NCBI GenBank assembly: GCA_029210585.1
Contig: JARGFP010000019.1
Span: 32,267 to 96,266 of the forward strand
DNA length: 64,000 nucleotides
Reading direction: 5' to 3'
Source: Bacteroidales bacterium
GTDB taxonomy: Bacteria; Bacteroidota; Bacteroidia; Bacteroidales; GCA-2748055
The position numbers were made by a program, and so were the translations under genes. The notes under the pieces were generated by a model. The model saw only the letters and a program-made list of their open reading frames with translations. It ran no database searches and had not been told where the DNA came from. Positions 1 to 10,110 of the stretch are shown piece by piece (position 1 is the stretch's first letter; each line of letters begins with the position of its first letter).

Positions 1-912
1 CTGGACAAGGGGTTGGAAAAAACCCGCGAGAATGTTTTCAGGAAACTATCCAGGGCGGTCGTTGGAAAATCAAAGGTAGACGACGAGGTACTGGACAACC
101 TGGAGGAGGCGCTCATCACTTCTGATGTGGGCGTGGATACCACATTGCGCATCATAGAACGGATCGAGGAGCGGGTGTCTAAAGATAAATATCTCAATAT
201 CAATGAACTGAATGTTATTCTCAGAGAGGAGATTGTTGATTTGCTGGCTGAGAACAACCAGGAAAACATTGCTGATTTCAGTGCATCACTCCCCGTCCAG
301 CCCTATGTGATCATGGTGGTTGGCGTGAACGGGGTGGGGAAGACCACCACCATTGGTAAACTGGCCTACCATTTTAAAAAAGCAGGGAAGAAAGTGATAC
401 TGGGTGCTGCAGACACCTTCAGGGCAGCTGCAGTGGAACAGATCAGCATCTGGGCTGAGCGCGTGGAGGTGGAGCTGGTCAAACAGAAGATGGGTTCCGA
501 CCCTGCTTCGGTTGCCTACGACACAGTGGCTTCGGCAGTTTCGAAGCATGCAGATGTAGTGATCATTGACACTGCAGGAAGGTTGCATAACAAGGCCAAC
601 CTGATGAACGAGCTCACCAAGATCAAGCGGGTGATGCAGAAAGTGATACCCGATGCGCCCCATGAGATCCTGCTGGTGCTTGACGGCTCGACGGGTCAGA
701 ATGCATTCGAGCAGGCACGCCAGTTCACTGCTGCCACGGAAGTGAATGCGCTGGCGCTTACCAAGCTCGACGGCACAGCCAAAGGCGGTGTGGTCATCGG
801 CATCTCCGACCAGTTCAAAATACCGGTCAGGTATATCGGGATCGGCGAAAAAATGGAAGATCTGCAGGTCTTCAACCGGGAAGCTTTTGTCGAGACGTTA
901 TTTGGTGCCTGA
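1..912 (+). CDS. ftsY: Signal recognition particle receptor FtsY (5' end cut off by window)
   Basis: FtsY is the SRP receptor GTPase that docks ribosome-nascent chain complexes at the inner membrane. The reading frame is open from base 1 with the typical 'LDKGLEKT' start of the N (helical) domain, so the true start lies upstream of the window; the first possible internal start is TTG at 13. NG-domain motifs are visible: P-loop GVNGVGKTTT, then DTFRAAAVEQ, DTAGRLHNKANLM and TKLDGTAKGG. The C-terminal end (TLFGA) is complete. The gene sits 106 bp upstream of rimO on the same strand, a pairing common in Bacteroidota. Only the far N-terminus is missing, so the assignment is secure. Confidence 0.97.
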   Translation: MDKGLEKTRENVFRKLSRAVVGKSKVDDEVLDNLEEALITSDVGVDTTLRIIERIEERVSKDKYLNINELNVILREEIVDLLAENNQENIADFSASLPVQPYVIMVVGVNGVGKTTTIGKLAYHFKKAGKKVILGAADTFRAAAVEQISIWAERVEVELVKQKMGSDPASVAYDTVASAVSKHADVVIIDTAGRLHNKANLMNELTKIKRVMQKVIPDAPHEILLVLDGSTGQNAFEQARQFTAATEVNALALTKLDGTAKGGVVIGISDQFKIPVRYIGIGEKMEDLQVFNREAFVETLFGA

Positions 913-1018
913 ATCCTGGCCCTGGTGCATTTGCGGTGCGCCGTTGCCGTGTTTCCGGACTCCCTCTTTTCCAACCGGTCACTGTATGCCGTAACCTATT
1001 CATCATAAGCAGATTCGC

Positions 1019-2305
1019 GTGAAAATCAATATCATTACCCTGGGTTGTTCAAAGAATCTTGTCGATTCGGAATACCTGCTGCGCCAGTTCGACGCAAGCG
1101 GGCACAAGGTGTTTCATGACGCCACAGGACTCAAATCCGATGTGGTGATCCTGAACACGTGTGGTTTCATACTGGATGCCAAGGAGGAATCCATTGCAAC
1201 CATTCTTCAGTATGTGGACCTGAAAAAGCAGGGATCGGTGAAAAAAGTACTGGTAATGGGTTGCCTGAGCGAACGGTACCGCGCCGACCTGGAGCAGGAG
1301 ATTCCCGAGGTGGACGGCTTTTTCGGGGTATGGGACCATGCTGCAATCGTGAAGGCAGTGGGAGCAGATTATTACCCGCAGCTTGCCAATGACCGCATTA
1401 CCACCACACCCGGTCACTACGCTTTTTTAAAGATTTCGGAGGGATGCAACCGCAGGTGTGCGTTCTGTGCCATTCCCGGGATACGCGGCGACCAGCGGTC
1501 ACGCAGTATAAAAGACCTGGCCGAAGAGGCAGGGCACCTGATCAGCAGGGGTGCACGTGAGTTGATCCTGATTGCGCAGGACCTTACGAATTATGGGGTC
1601 GACCTGACCGGCAGGAGGGATCTTCCGCAGCTGTTGAAGAAACTTGCTTCGCTGGAGGGCGCCGAATGGATCCGGCTGCATTATGCCTATCCCACCGGTT
1701 TCCCGGAGGAGGTAATCGACCTGATGGCTTCCACGCCAAACATTTGTAACTATCTGGACATTCCCATTCAGCATATCAATGACAGGATCCTTCGTTCCAT
1801 GAACCGGGGTCATGACCGCAGGAAACTCGAAAAACTGTTGTGTGCACTGCGGCAGCGGGTTCCCGGTGTTGCCATAAGAACTACGGTGCTGGTGGGATAC
1901 CCCGGTGAGACCGGGGAAGAATTCATGGAACTCTATGATTTCGTGAAGGCGTTCCGTTTTGAAAGGCTGGGGGTTTTTCCCTATTCACACGAGGAGGATA
2001 CCCCGGCAGCTGCGTTGCAGGATGACATCCCCGAAAAAGTAAAGCAGGAGCGTGCATCACGTATCATGGAACTGCAGCAGGAAATCTCACTGGAGATCAA
2101 TACAGCGAAAGTGGGGAAAACCTTTCGTGTGCTGATCGATGCAGAAGAGGCTGAATATTATACCGGTAGGACGGAATTTGATTCTCCCGAGGTGGACAAC
2201 GAGGTGCTGGTGAGTAAACATGTACCGTTGGAACCAGGTACTTTTGTTAACGTCAGGATTAACGACGCCGGGGAGTTCGATCTGTTTGGGGATGTGGTCG
2301 TTTAA
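1019..2305 (+). CDS. rimO: Ribosomal protein S12 methylthiotransferase RimO
   Basis: Radical SAM enzyme that adds a methylthio group to the conserved aspartate of ribosomal protein S12. The 428-aa product has the three N-terminal cluster cysteines (C10 in TLGCSKN, C48 in NTCGF, C82 in MGCLS) and the radical SAM CxxxCxxC motif at C143, C147 and C150, followed by a C-terminal TRAM-like domain. The GTG at 1019 is the only start that gives the conserved opening MKINIITLGCSKN. SKNLVDSE and the overall size separate RimO from the related tRNA enzyme MiaB. It follows ftsY and is probably co-transcribed with it. Confidence 0.95.
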   Translation: MKINIITLGCSKNLVDSEYLLRQFDASGHKVFHDATGLKSDVVILNTCGFILDAKEESIATILQYVDLKKQGSVKKVLVMGCLSERYRADLEQEIPEVDGFFGVWDHAAIVKAVGADYYPQLANDRITTTPGHYAFLKISEGCNRRCAFCAIPGIRGDQRSRSIKDLAEEAGHLISRGARELILIAQDLTNYGVDLTGRRDLPQLLKKLASLEGAEWIRLHYAYPTGFPEEVIDLMASTPNICNYLDIPIQHINDRILRSMNRGHDRRKLEKLLCALRQRVPGVAIRTTVLVGYPGETGEEFMELYDFVKAFRFERLGVFPYSHEEDTPAAALQDDIPEKVKQERASRIMELQQEISLEINTAKVGKTFRVLIDAEEAEYYTGRTEFDSPEVDNEVLVSKHVPLEPGTFVNVRINDAGEFDLFGDVVV

Positions 2306-2346
2306 AAAGAAACAGTGGAACCGTCTTTGGACCGTCCCACTGTTCG
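2306..2346 (-). terminator. Probable rho-independent terminator of clpC
   Basis: On the minus strand an 8-bp outer stem (AACAGTGG / CCACTGTT) encloses a G/C-rich inner segment and is followed by TCTTTTTA. It lies between the convergent ends of rimO and clpC. The T-run is only on the minus-strand side, so it should act on clpC. Confidence 0.6.
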
Positions 2347-2371
2347 AGGTAACAATTTTTCTCGGTTCAAT

Positions 2372-4999
2372 TTATTTCTTCTCTTGTTCTTCGTCTTTAC
2401 CCTTACCGGTTGCATCCTCCTGTTTACCTGGTTTTGCATTGCCTGGTGATGCAGGCAGCTCTTTTTTGGCTTCAGGCAGTTCACCGGTGCGGACGATTTC
2501 AACAGTAACCTTTTCATTTTCCTTGTCGAAATCCACCACCAGCTTGTCTCCTTCTACGAGGGATGATTTGATGATTGACTCTGCCATCGGATCTTCCAGG
2601 TATTTTTGTATGGCTCTTTTCAGCGGACGTGCACCGAACTGGATGTCGTATCCTTTTTCGAGCACGAAATCCTTTGCATCATCAGACAGGCTGATCTCGT
2701 AACCGAGTGAGTTCACACGCTCGTACAGTCCCTTCAGTTCGATATCGATAATTTTGTGGATATCCTCACGGGTAAGGGTATTGAAAAGCACCACGTCGTC
2801 GATCCTGTTCAGGAACTCCGGTGCAAACGCGCGTTTGAGCGCCTTCTGTATCACACTTTTCGTATGCTCGTTAGCGGTACTTTGTCTTGCTTTGGTGGCA
2901 AATCCAACACCCTGTCCGAAATCTTTCAGTTCCCGGGAACCGATATTGGATGTCATGATTACGATGGTATTCCTGAAATCGACCTTTCGTCCGAGTCCGT
3001 CGGTCAGGTGTCCTTCGTCCAGCACCTGCAGCAGGATGTTGAATACATCCGGGTGGGCCTTCTCAATCTCGTCGAGCAGCACCACGGCATATGGTTTCCT
3101 GCGTACCTTTTCGGTCAGCTGTCCGCCTTCCTCGTACCCGACATATCCCGGAGGTGCGCCCATCAGTCGTGACACGGAGAATTTTTCCATGTACTCGCTC
3201 ATGTCGAGACGGATCAGGTTGTCGATCGAGTCAAACAGGTATTTGGCCAGGATTTTTGCAAGTTGTGTTTTACCTACACCAGTTGGTCCGAGAAACACGA
3301 ACGTTCCGATAGGTTTGTTGGGATCCTTCAGTCCGGCGCGGTTTCGCTGAATGGATTTCACCACTTTATCGATTGCCTCGTCCTGACCGATTACACCACC
3401 GCGCATATCGTCGGCCATGTGGAGGAGTTTGGTTCCCTCTGCCTGGGCAATTCGTTGCACCGGCACGCCGGTCATCATGGCAACCACCTCGGCCACTTTC
3501 TCCTCGTCCACGGTTTCGCGGTTCATTGCCAGTTCCTTTTCCCATTTACGTTTTTCGGAATCCAGCAGTTCGAGCAGTTCCTTTTCGCGGTCGCGGAAGC
3601 TGGCGGCCTTCTCAAAATTCTGATTTTTCACTGCCTGGATCTTTTCCTGCTTGGTACGTTCCATTTCCTCTTCAAGCTGCACCACTCTTTCGGGCACGAC
3701 AATATTGGAAATATGGACCCTGGAACCCGCTTCATCCAGCGCATCAATGGCTTTGTCGGGCAGGTGACGGTCGCTGATATAGCGCTGTGTCAGCTTCACG
3801 CAGGCCTGGATGGCTTCGCTGGTATAGAATACATTGTGGTGATCCTCGTAGCGTTCCTTGATATTGTTCAGGATATCGATGGTTTCCTCTACGGAAGTAG
3901 GTTCTATGAGCACCTTCTGGAAACGGCGCTCGAGTGCCCCGTCTTTTTCGATATGTTGGCGGTACTCATCGAGTGTGGTGGCACCTATACATTGGATTTC
4001 GCCCCGGGCGAGTGCAGGTTTCAGCATGTTGGCGGCATCCAGGGACCCTGTGGCCCCGCCTGCTCCGACGATTGTATGGATCTCATCGATAAACAGGATG
4101 ATATTTGGATTCTTGTTCAGTTCATTGAGGATGGCTTTCATACGCTCCTCGAACTGTCCGCGGTACTTGGTTCCGGCCACGATGGAAGCGAGGTCAAGTG
4201 TAACCACCCGCTTATCGAACAGCACCCTGGAGACCTTTCGCTGCGTAATACGCAGTGCCAGTCCTTCGGCGATGGCTGATTTACCCACACCCGGCTCACC
4301 GATCAGGATGGGATTGTTCTTTTTCCTTCTTGAAAGGATTTGCGCCAGGCGTTCGATTTCCGTTTTCCGTCCGACGATCGGATCCAGCCGGTCCTCTTCT
4401 GCCGCCTTGGTGAGGTCAATTCCGAAATTGTCAAGCACAGGTGTGTCAGAAGATGGCTTCTGCTGTCCGCCTGCACTGCCACGTCCGCCACCTGCAGGTC
4501 CGCCGCTGAATGGTCCTTTTGGCTCGTCGTCTTCGTCACCCGGAAAATCGGCCTTGTTTTCGGGAGCCACGTGTTCCAGTTCCTGTTTTACGAGGTTGTA
4601 TGTGATTCCCTGTTCCTTCATGTACCTGCTGGCATGGTTATTCTCATCCTTGAGAATAGCCAGCAGCAGGTGAGAAGTATGTATCGTCTTGTCCCGCATG
4701 GCCCTTGCCTCCAGGTAGACCAGTTTCAGTATACGTTCTGCGCTCTTTAGCAGGGGAAGACTTTCGGGATCGGCAACCGGGGCGGGGGAGGGATTCCTGA
4801 TCGCCTTCTCCACTTCCATCCGCATATCATATAATTCGCAACCCAGGACGATCAGCGTCTCGATGGCTTTTCCCTCACCTTCACGCAACAATCCCAGGAA
4901 CAAATGTTCAACACTGATGTGCGAGTTGCCAAGCCTCACAGCCTCTTCCTTGCTGTAACTCAAAACATCTTTTACCCGTTGTGAAAACTGTGCATCCAT
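2372..4999 (-). CDS. clpC: ATP-dependent Clp protease ATP-binding subunit ClpC
   Basis: AAA+ unfoldase that feeds substrates to ClpP. The 875-aa protein has two Clp_N repeats (about 1-145), a Gly/Ser-rich linker, AAA module 1 (Walker A GEPGVGKS at 234-241, Walker B ILFIDEIHT), a UVR-type coiled middle segment (about 445-480), AAA module 2 (GPTGVGKT at 571-578, LLDEIEKAHP) and the VGF tripeptide (698-700), the loop by which ClpC/ClpA docks on ClpP. The middle domain is short, which fits ClpC and not ClpB. The C-terminus (about 830-875) is a charged Lys/Glu tail. It is divergent from gyrA and starts at ATG 4999, 43 bp after two overlapping TAnnTTTG elements. Confidence 0.95.
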   Translation of the reverse strand: MDAQFSQRVKDVLSYSKEEAVRLGNSHISVEHLFLGLLREGEGKAIETLIVLGCELYDMRMEVEKAIRNPSPAPVADPESLPLLKSAERILKLVYLEARAMRDKTIHTSHLLLAILKDENNHASRYMKEQGITYNLVKQELEHVAPENKADFPGDEDDEPKGPFSGGPAGGGRGSAGGQQKPSSDTPVLDNFGIDLTKAAEEDRLDPIVGRKTEIERLAQILSRRKKNNPILIGEPGVGKSAIAEGLALRITQRKVSRVLFDKRVVTLDLASIVAGTKYRGQFEERMKAILNELNKNPNIILFIDEIHTIVGAGGATGSLDAANMLKPALARGEIQCIGATTLDEYRQHIEKDGALERRFQKVLIEPTSVEETIDILNNIKERYEDHHNVFYTSEAIQACVKLTQRYISDRHLPDKAIDALDEAGSRVHISNIVVPERVVQLEEEMERTKQEKIQAVKNQNFEKAASFRDREKELLELLDSEKRKWEKELAMNRETVDEEKVAEVVAMMTGVPVQRIAQAEGTKLLHMADDMRGGVIGQDEAIDKVVKSIQRNRAGLKDPNKPIGTFVFLGPTGVGKTQLAKILAKYLFDSIDNLIRLDMSEYMEKFSVSRLMGAPPGYVGYEEGGQLTEKVRRKPYAVVLLDEIEKAHPDVFNILLQVLDEGHLTDGLGRKVDFRNTIVIMTSNIGSRELKDFGQGVGFATKARQSTANEHTKSVIQKALKRAFAPEFLNRIDDVVLFNTLTREDIHKIIDIELKGLYERVNSLGYEISLSDDAKDFVLEKGYDIQFGARPLKRAIQKYLEDPMAESIIKSSLVEGDKLVVDFDKENEKVTVEIVRTGELPEAKKELPASPGNAKPGKQEDATGKGKDEEQEKK

Positions 5000-5041
5000 A
5001 TATTATTTTCTCCCACTTAATTTACAAAAATTTAATCATTA

Positions 5042-5057
5042 CAAAGGTACAAATATA
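5042..5057 (-). promoter_or_regulatory. Overlapping -7 elements upstream of clpC
   Basis: In the 211-bp gap between clpC and gyrA the minus strand carries TATATTTG (5057-5050) directly followed by TACCTTTG (5049-5042), both perfect matches to the Bacteroidota -7 consensus TAnnTTTG. Several TTG triplets lie 16-21 bp upstream of each. Two adjacent start sites are possible. No equally good element was found for gyrA on the plus strand. Confidence 0.55.
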
Positions 5058-5210
5058 GCAATACAACAAACAACAATTATAAACAGTTCAATGTTGATAA
5101 TTCCGACCTGTAAATGCTAAAAATAGCATATAATTCGTTATTTTCGTAAGTTGATTTACAAAAGGTAAAAAAAGAGTAGTAAATACTTGATTAATAATAA
5201 GTTAATATAG

Positions 5211-7805
5211 ATGGCTGAAGGAGAAAAAATTCAAAGAATTAACATTGAGGAGGAAATGAAATCGGCCTACATCGATTACTCGATGTCGGTAATTGTTTCC
5301 AGGGCATTGCCTGATGTGCGTGACGGTCTGAAACCGGTACACAGGAGGGTGTTGTTTGGCATGCGTGAGTTGGGTGTGCTTTCCAACAGGTCGTACAAGA
5401 AATCGGCAAGGATTGTTGGTGAAGTGTTGGGTAAATACCATCCACACGGTGACAGTTCGGTATACGATACCATGGTGCGTATGGCGCAGACGTGGTCGCT
5501 TCGGTATCCGCTGGTGGACGGACAGGGAAACTTCGGATCGGTGGATGGCGACAGTCCGGCAGCCATGCGATATACCGAGGCCAGGCTGCGCAAGATCGCC
5601 GAGGATACGATGATTGACCTGGACAAGGATACGGTTGATTTTCAGTTGAATTTTGACGATACACTTGAAGAACCCAGTGTACTTCCCACCAGGATTCCGT
5701 TGTTGCTGGTGAACGGTACTTCGGGGATCGCAGTGGGGATGGCTACCAATATGGCGCCGCATAATATTTCTGACACGGTGGATGCCATTGCAGCATATAT
5801 CGACAACAAAGAAATCGAGATTCCCGAGCTGATCAATATCATCAAGGCGCCGGATTTCCCGACCGGCGGGATGATCTATGGTTACCAGGGCGTGGTAGAT
5901 GCCTATGAGACCGGCAGGGGACGGATTGTAATCCGTGCAAAATCGGAGATCGAGGTAACGGAATCGGGGAGAGAGAAGATTATTATTACCGAGATCCCGT
6001 ACCTGGTCAACAAGGCCGATATGATCAAGAAAACTGCGGACCTGATTAATGAGAAGAAGATCGAGGGAATCTCCTACATCAACGACGAATCGGACCGCAG
6101 CGGTATGCGTATCGTGATCATCCTCAAAAGGGAGGCCAGCGCCAACGTTGTGTTGAATAACCTGCTCAAGTATACATCACTGCAGACCTCCTTCAATGTG
6201 AACAGCATTGCCCTGGTACATGGCAGGCCACGTACACTGAACCTGAAACAGCTGATCCAGCATTTTGTCAACCACCGTCATGAAGTGGTGGTCAGGCGAA
6301 CCAAATATGAACTTGACCAGGCGGAAAAGCGGGCACACATCCTCCAGGGTTTGCTCAAGGCACTGGACCACATCGATGAAGTGATCGCGCTGATTCGTGC
6401 ATCGCAGACCCCCGAGGAAGCGAAGGAAGGGCTGATGGAGAAATTCAGCTTTTCAGAATTACAGGCAAAGGCCATCCTCGATATGCGTCTGCAACGCCTT
6501 GTCGGACTCGAGCGGGCAAAGCTGCAGGCCGAATACGACGAGCTGATGGAGATGATTGCCTATTACCAGAAATTGCTGGCAGATGAAGGCCTCCGGATGC
6601 AGGTAATCAAGGAAGAACTGATGGAGATCAAGGAGAAATACGGTGATGCAAGGAAAACCGAGATCGTTCCGGATGAAGGAGAATTCAACCCGGAAGATTT
6701 CTATGCAGATGAGGAAATGGTGATTACCATCTCCAAGCTGGGATACATCAAGCGCACACCGCTCTATGAATTCCGCACCCAGAACAGGGGAGGCGTGGGA
6801 GCGAAGGGAAGTACCACGCGCGACGAGGATGTGATTGTGAGTATGTTCTCTGCCAGCATGCACAATACGATCCTGTTCTTTACCGAAAAAGGACGTTGTT
6901 TCTGGCTGAAAGTATACGAGATTCCTGAAGGAACGCGCAGTTCCAAGGGACGGGCGATCCAGAACCTGATTAATATTGAGTCCGACGATAATGTAAGGAC
7001 CTACCTCAGGGTCGGGGATCTCAAGGATGAGGAATACATCAACAATAACTTCATCGTGCTGGCCACCAAGAAGGGGATCATTAAGAAAACCAGCCTCGAG
7101 GCTTACTCGCGACCCAGGACCAACGGTATCAATGCCATCAATGTGAGGGAAGGGGATACCCTGCTGGAAGCCAGGCTCACCGACGGTGATATGGAGATGA
7201 TGCTCGCGGTGCGTTCGGGTAAAGCCATCAGGTTCCACGAATCCCAGGCACGCGCCATCGGACGTACTGCTTCAGGGGTGAAAGCAATTACGCTTGCAGA
7301 CCCGAAAGATGAGGTAGTGGGTATGATCGTGGCGAAAAAGGATGAACAGGACATCATGGTCGTCTCTGAAAAAGGATACGGAAAACGTTCCGACCTGGAC
7401 GGATACCGTGTGACCAACAGGGGTGGTAAAGGCGTGAAGACCATCAATATCACTGAGAAAACAGGATACCTGGTTGCGATCAAAGCCGTAACGGATGATG
7501 ATGACCTGATGATCATCACCACGGCAGGAATTGCCATCAGGCTCTCTGTGAAGAGCGTCAGGGTAATGGGCAGAAATACCCAGGGTGTCCGGCTGATCAA
7601 CCTCAGGGAAGGAGATGGTATTGCGGCCGCGACCCAGGTACCCAGCAACAACGGTGACGAACAGGATCCTGATGCAATAGTGGATTCGGGCGCAGTAACG
7701 GGTCCTGAAGGGCCTGTTACAACTCCTGGTGCAACTGACGAAGGAACAGGGGACGCGGAAGAACAGGAGGGAGGAAATGAGGCAACAGGTGATAACGTTG
7801 AGTAA
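5211..7805 (+). CDS. gyrA: DNA gyrase subunit A
   Basis: Breakage-reunion subunit of gyrase. The 864-aa product shows the winged-helix domain with catalytic tyrosine Y121 in [10 protein letters not shown], and the quinolone pocket [12 protein letters not shown] with S82 and D86 (equivalent to E. coli S83 and D87) both wild type. The six-bladed C-terminal domain begins near 510 and includes a GyrA-box-like [11 protein letters not shown]. The last 40 residues form an acidic Gly/Thr/Pro tail. The start ATG at 5211 matches the family start [20 protein letters not shown]. ParC is less likely given the GyrA-box-like motif. Confidence 0.95.
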   Translation: MAEGEKIQRINIEEEMKSAYIDYSMSVIVSRALPDVRDGLKPVHRRVLFGMRELGVLSNRSYKKSARIVGEVLGKYHPHGDSSVYDTMVRMAQTWSLRYPLVDGQGNFGSVDGDSPAAMRYTEARLRKIAEDTMIDLDKDTVDFQLNFDDTLEEPSVLPTRIPLLLVNGTSGIAVGMATNMAPHNISDTVDAIAAYIDNKEIEIPELINIIKAPDFPTGGMIYGYQGVVDAYETGRGRIVIRAKSEIEVTESGREKIIITEIPYLVNKADMIKKTADLINEKKIEGISYINDESDRSGMRIVIILKREASANVVLNNLLKYTSLQTSFNVNSIALVHGRPRTLNLKQLIQHFVNHRHEVVVRRTKYELDQAEKRAHILQGLLKALDHIDEVIALIRASQTPEEAKEGLMEKFSFSELQAKAILDMRLQRLVGLERAKLQAEYDELMEMIAYYQKLLADEGLRMQVIKEELMEIKEKYGDARKTEIVPDEGEFNPEDFYADEEMVITISKLGYIKRTPLYEFRTQNRGGVGAKGSTTRDEDVIVSMFSASMHNTILFFTEKGRCFWLKVYEIPEGTRSSKGRAIQNLINIESDDNVRTYLRVGDLKDEEYINNNFIVLATKKGIIKKTSLEAYSRPRTNGINAINVREGDTLLEARLTDGDMEMMLAVRSGKAIRFHESQARAIGRTASGVKAITLADPKDEVVGMIVAKKDEQDIMVVSEKGYGKRSDLDGYRVTNRGGKGVKTINITEKTGYLVAIKAVTDDDDLMIITTAGIAIRLSVKSVRVMGRNTQGVRLINLREGDGIAAATQVPSNNGDEQDPDAIVDSGAVTGPEGPVTTPGATDEGTGDAEEQEGGNEATGDNVE

Positions 7806-7865
7806 ACGGCGCAAATGCTTCGTTCCCGGTAGTCCTTAAACATATTATAAAAGATTGGCACCGTA

Positions 7866-7896
7866 TTTGAACATTACATGAAAGTTCTTATTTTTG
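7866..7896 (+). promoter_or_regulatory. Bacteroidota promoter of the TPR gene
   Basis: TTTG at 7866-7869, a 19-bp spacer, then TATTTTTG at 7889-7896. This is a full match to the TTG / TAnnTTTG pattern. The expected transcription start near 7902 gives a leader of about 16 nt before the ATG at 7918, which supports that start over the upstream TTG at 7894. Confidence 0.75.
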
Positions 7897-7917
7897 AATA
7901 AATTAAACCACAATAAA

Positions 7918-9288
7918 ATGAAACGTTTGATCTACTTTGCAGTTCTGGCTGCATTTATGTCAGGAAATGTGGCAGCACAGGATGCCTCAGTTCCTATTAT
8001 GTTGAATTACAGCACCTTGAAGAAAAAAGCTGAAAAGAGTGATGAGCAGATTGCCCATGAAAAGAAGGGATTGAAGGAAAAAACGTGGATAAAGCGGGGT
8101 GAATTGTTCCAGGACATTGACAACCTGGGACTTGAACAACTTCAGATCGGTATTGACAAGAATACGCTGAAGATTTTTTACAGGGAACCAATTTCAGTTG
8201 AGCAGAAGGAGGACAATACGGAAATCCTCAAGTATGAAACCATTAATTACATTTTGGAAGATGGAAGATTGCGCGGCTGGACCAGGAATGATCCGATCCA
8301 TGAAAAGCCTCTTCATGAAGCGTTGAGAAGTTATAAGAAGGCCATTGAACTGGAGGATGCGGACAAGGAAATGAAACTCCAGGAGAAGATCAATGACAAT
8401 CTGGATGAACTGAAGCTCCAGTTCCAGCGTTCGGGTCAGAACAAATACTATCTCCAGGAGTACCACGATGCATTGCTTGCCTTTGAATCCATCCTTGAAA
8501 TCAACGAAATCCCTGTTTATGAAGGTATTATCGACACGCTCATGATCAATTATTGCGGGATTGTTGCCAGGGAGATTGGAGCAAGGCAGATGCGCCAGGG
8601 CAATGAAGAAGAGGCTGAAAGAATGTACCGCAAGACCATTGATTACTACGACAGGCTTGCTGAGCTGGGGGATGGTGGTTCCTCGAACTATATCCAGATG
8701 ACCAGGGATTATTATGCCATCGGCGACACAATCGGAGCCATCGAGAACCTGAAGGAAGGGCTGGTACAATATCCGGACAGCTCAATCCTGGTGACCCTTG
8801 CTGCGCAGGCCTATTACCTGATGGACAAAAACGAGGAAGGGCTCGAATTCATCGCAGAGCGTCTTGAACAGAAGCCCGAATGTCCTGCTGCATATTACTG
8901 GAAAGGACTCCTGATTACCAATGAGGATGATGTTGAGGAGGAGACGATTCAGCAGGCACTTGCGTTGTATGATACCTCGCTGATGTATGATCCTGCCAAT
9001 TCGAATGTCTGGTACCAGAGCGGGTATGTGAATTATGCTGTAGGTGCAAATTACTTCGAGCAGGAAAGTTATGAAGAGAATCCTGACTTCAGGAAGGAAC
9101 TCAATGACAAAGGCGTTGATTATTACAAGAGGGCCATTGAAAAGCTCGAAAAGACGTATGATATCGCGGAGGATGACATGACCCTGAAAAAAGAATCGCT
9201 TGACCTGTTGAAGAGAATCTACTATAAATTGTATGGTGGAGAAGACGAGCGCTACATCAGAACCAATGAGCGGCTCCAAAATCTTTGA
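7918..9288 (+). CDS. Exported tetratricopeptide-repeat protein
   Basis: 456-aa protein with a Sec signal peptide (MKRLIYFAVLAAFMSGNVAAQ) and no further membrane segment, so it should be periplasmic. Several TPR-like helical pairs are visible (for example EAERMYRKTIDYYDRLAELG, GAIENLKEGLVQYPDSS and IEKLEKTYDIAEDD). No enzymatic motif was recognised. It is placed 112 bp after gyrA but has its own promoter and its own terminator. The start at 7918 is chosen because the promoter and signal peptide fit it; the longer TTG frame from 7894 would lie inside the promoter. Its partner is unknown. Confidence 0.85.
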   Translation: MKRLIYFAVLAAFMSGNVAAQDASVPIMLNYSTLKKKAEKSDEQIAHEKKGLKEKTWIKRGELFQDIDNLGLEQLQIGIDKNTLKIFYREPISVEQKEDNTEILKYETINYILEDGRLRGWTRNDPIHEKPLHEALRSYKKAIELEDADKEMKLQEKINDNLDELKLQFQRSGQNKYYLQEYHDALLAFESILEINEIPVYEGIIDTLMINYCGIVAREIGARQMRQGNEEEAERMYRKTIDYYDRLAELGDGGSSNYIQMTRDYYAIGDTIGAIENLKEGLVQYPDSSILVTLAAQAYYLMDKNEEGLEFIAERLEQKPECPAAYYWKGLLITNEDDVEEETIQQALALYDTSLMYDPANSNVWYQSGYVNYAVGANYFEQESYEENPDFRKELNDKGVDYYKRAIEKLEKTYDIAEDDMTLKKESLDLLKRIYYKLYGGEDERYIRTNERLQNL

Positions 9289-9326
9289 TACGGATCGGCA
9301 TCAGGTAAAGACTGAATAAAATCAGG

Positions 9327-9361
9327 AAAGGGAGGTATCGATGGATATTTCCCTTTTTCTT
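9327..9361 (+). terminator. Rho-independent terminator of the TPR gene
   Basis: Hairpin GGGA-gg-TATC-gatg-GATA-tt-TCCC followed by TTTTTCTTT, 40 bp after the stop codon. Confidence 0.7.
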
Positions 9362-9616
9362 TACTACATTCTATTTAACATAATATTAATTATAGGACAC
9401 AACAAACAAATCCCGGACATATCCGCCGATGAGCAGAATTACTGTAATTGGATGTAATGTGCTGAAGCATAAAAAGCTGTAATGAAACACTGTTCAGGTA
9501 AAGTTGTAGTAAAATCCCAATAGTAACCACTTTACGCTAAGAGGATTTGTGGTTCCGAACCATCGTCGTGGTGATGGCTTAGCACCGTCCGCGAGCGCAT
9601 GGAGTATAAAAATGGC
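9362..9616. other. A/T-rich spacer between terminator and small membrane gene
   Basis: About 250 bp with no open frame I believe. The first 170 bp are A/T-rich and show no convincing promoter or hairpin. The last 45 bp contain the downstream copy of the small gene's 3' end (see repeat at 9574-9641). Confidence 0.5.
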
Positions 9617-9641
9617 TTAGCAGCGTCCGCGTGCGCATGGA
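9574..9641 (-). repeat. 3'-end echo of the small membrane protein gene (period 38 bp)
   Basis: Two 30-bp copies at 9574-9603 and 9612-9641 agree at 28 of 30 positions and both begin ATGGCTTAGCA on the plus strand. The 9612-9641 copy contains the last codons (PCARGRC) and the TAA stop of the minus-strand gene; the other copy lies just downstream of it. Confidence 0.85.
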
Positions 9642-9865
9642 CTGTTGGTAATGAAGAATCCGAAAAATCCACCCAGCAACATGCTGTTAATAAAATCACC
9701 TGAGGTAATTTCGTTCATGTGTATTCCCTCGGTCAGGTAAAACAATACTGCACCGGCCACAGCGCCCAGTACGATGTATAAGACAGTTTTCCTGATGTGT
9801 CTTGATTTCAGGAGCTTTTTAAGACCTTTTGGCTGATTGCTGAGTTCAAGTTCTTTGAATTCCAT
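9617..9865 (-). CDS. Small membrane protein of unknown function, Cys at C-terminus
   Basis: 82 residues. The N-terminal third is charged and cytoplasm-like (MEFKELELSNQPKGLKKLLK). Two hydrophobic segments follow, about residues 28-45 (VLYIVLGAVAGAVLFYL) and 58-72 (SMLLGGFFGFFIT). The protein ends NSPCARGRC, with two cysteines five residues apart. It is supported as a real gene by a perfect -7 element (TATCTTTG) giving a ~20-nt leader. It is monocistronic. I do not recognise the family. The last seven codons lie inside a tandem repeat, so the C-terminus may itself have been altered by duplication. Confidence 0.7.
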   Translation of the reverse strand: MEFKELELSNQPKGLKKLLKSRHIRKTVLYIVLGAVAGAVLFYLTEGIHMNEITSGDFINSMLLGGFFGFFITNSPCARGRC

Positions 9866-9889
9866 GTTACATATCTATATATCCAGATA

Positions 9890-9897
9890 CAAAGATA
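9890..9897 (-). promoter_or_regulatory. -7 element of the small membrane gene
   Basis: Minus-strand TATCTTTG, predicted start near 9884, about 20 nt before the ATG at 9865. No good TTG at -33 was found. The rest of the 9898-10110 gap is A/T-rich with no further feature. Confidence 0.5.
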
Positions 9898-10110
9898 TAT
9901 ATATTTTTTTTAATGTCCCTGTATAATGACTGTCTTTGAAAATCCCGTCAAATGAACATTTGGCAGACGCCAGGCTGTTACTGAATGACATTTAGGCTGC
10001 ACAGACTGATAAAAAATGAATTATCTGATCAAATCACCTATATTTATCGGAAAATTTCATCACACATTATTTGTTAATCAACACCATCATTCGTTAAACA
10101 CCATCATCCC

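Noticed and set aside
3263..4279. 338-codon plus-strand open frame opposite clpC
   Set aside because: It is antisense to the conserved AAA modules of clpC and has no promoter or domain of its own.
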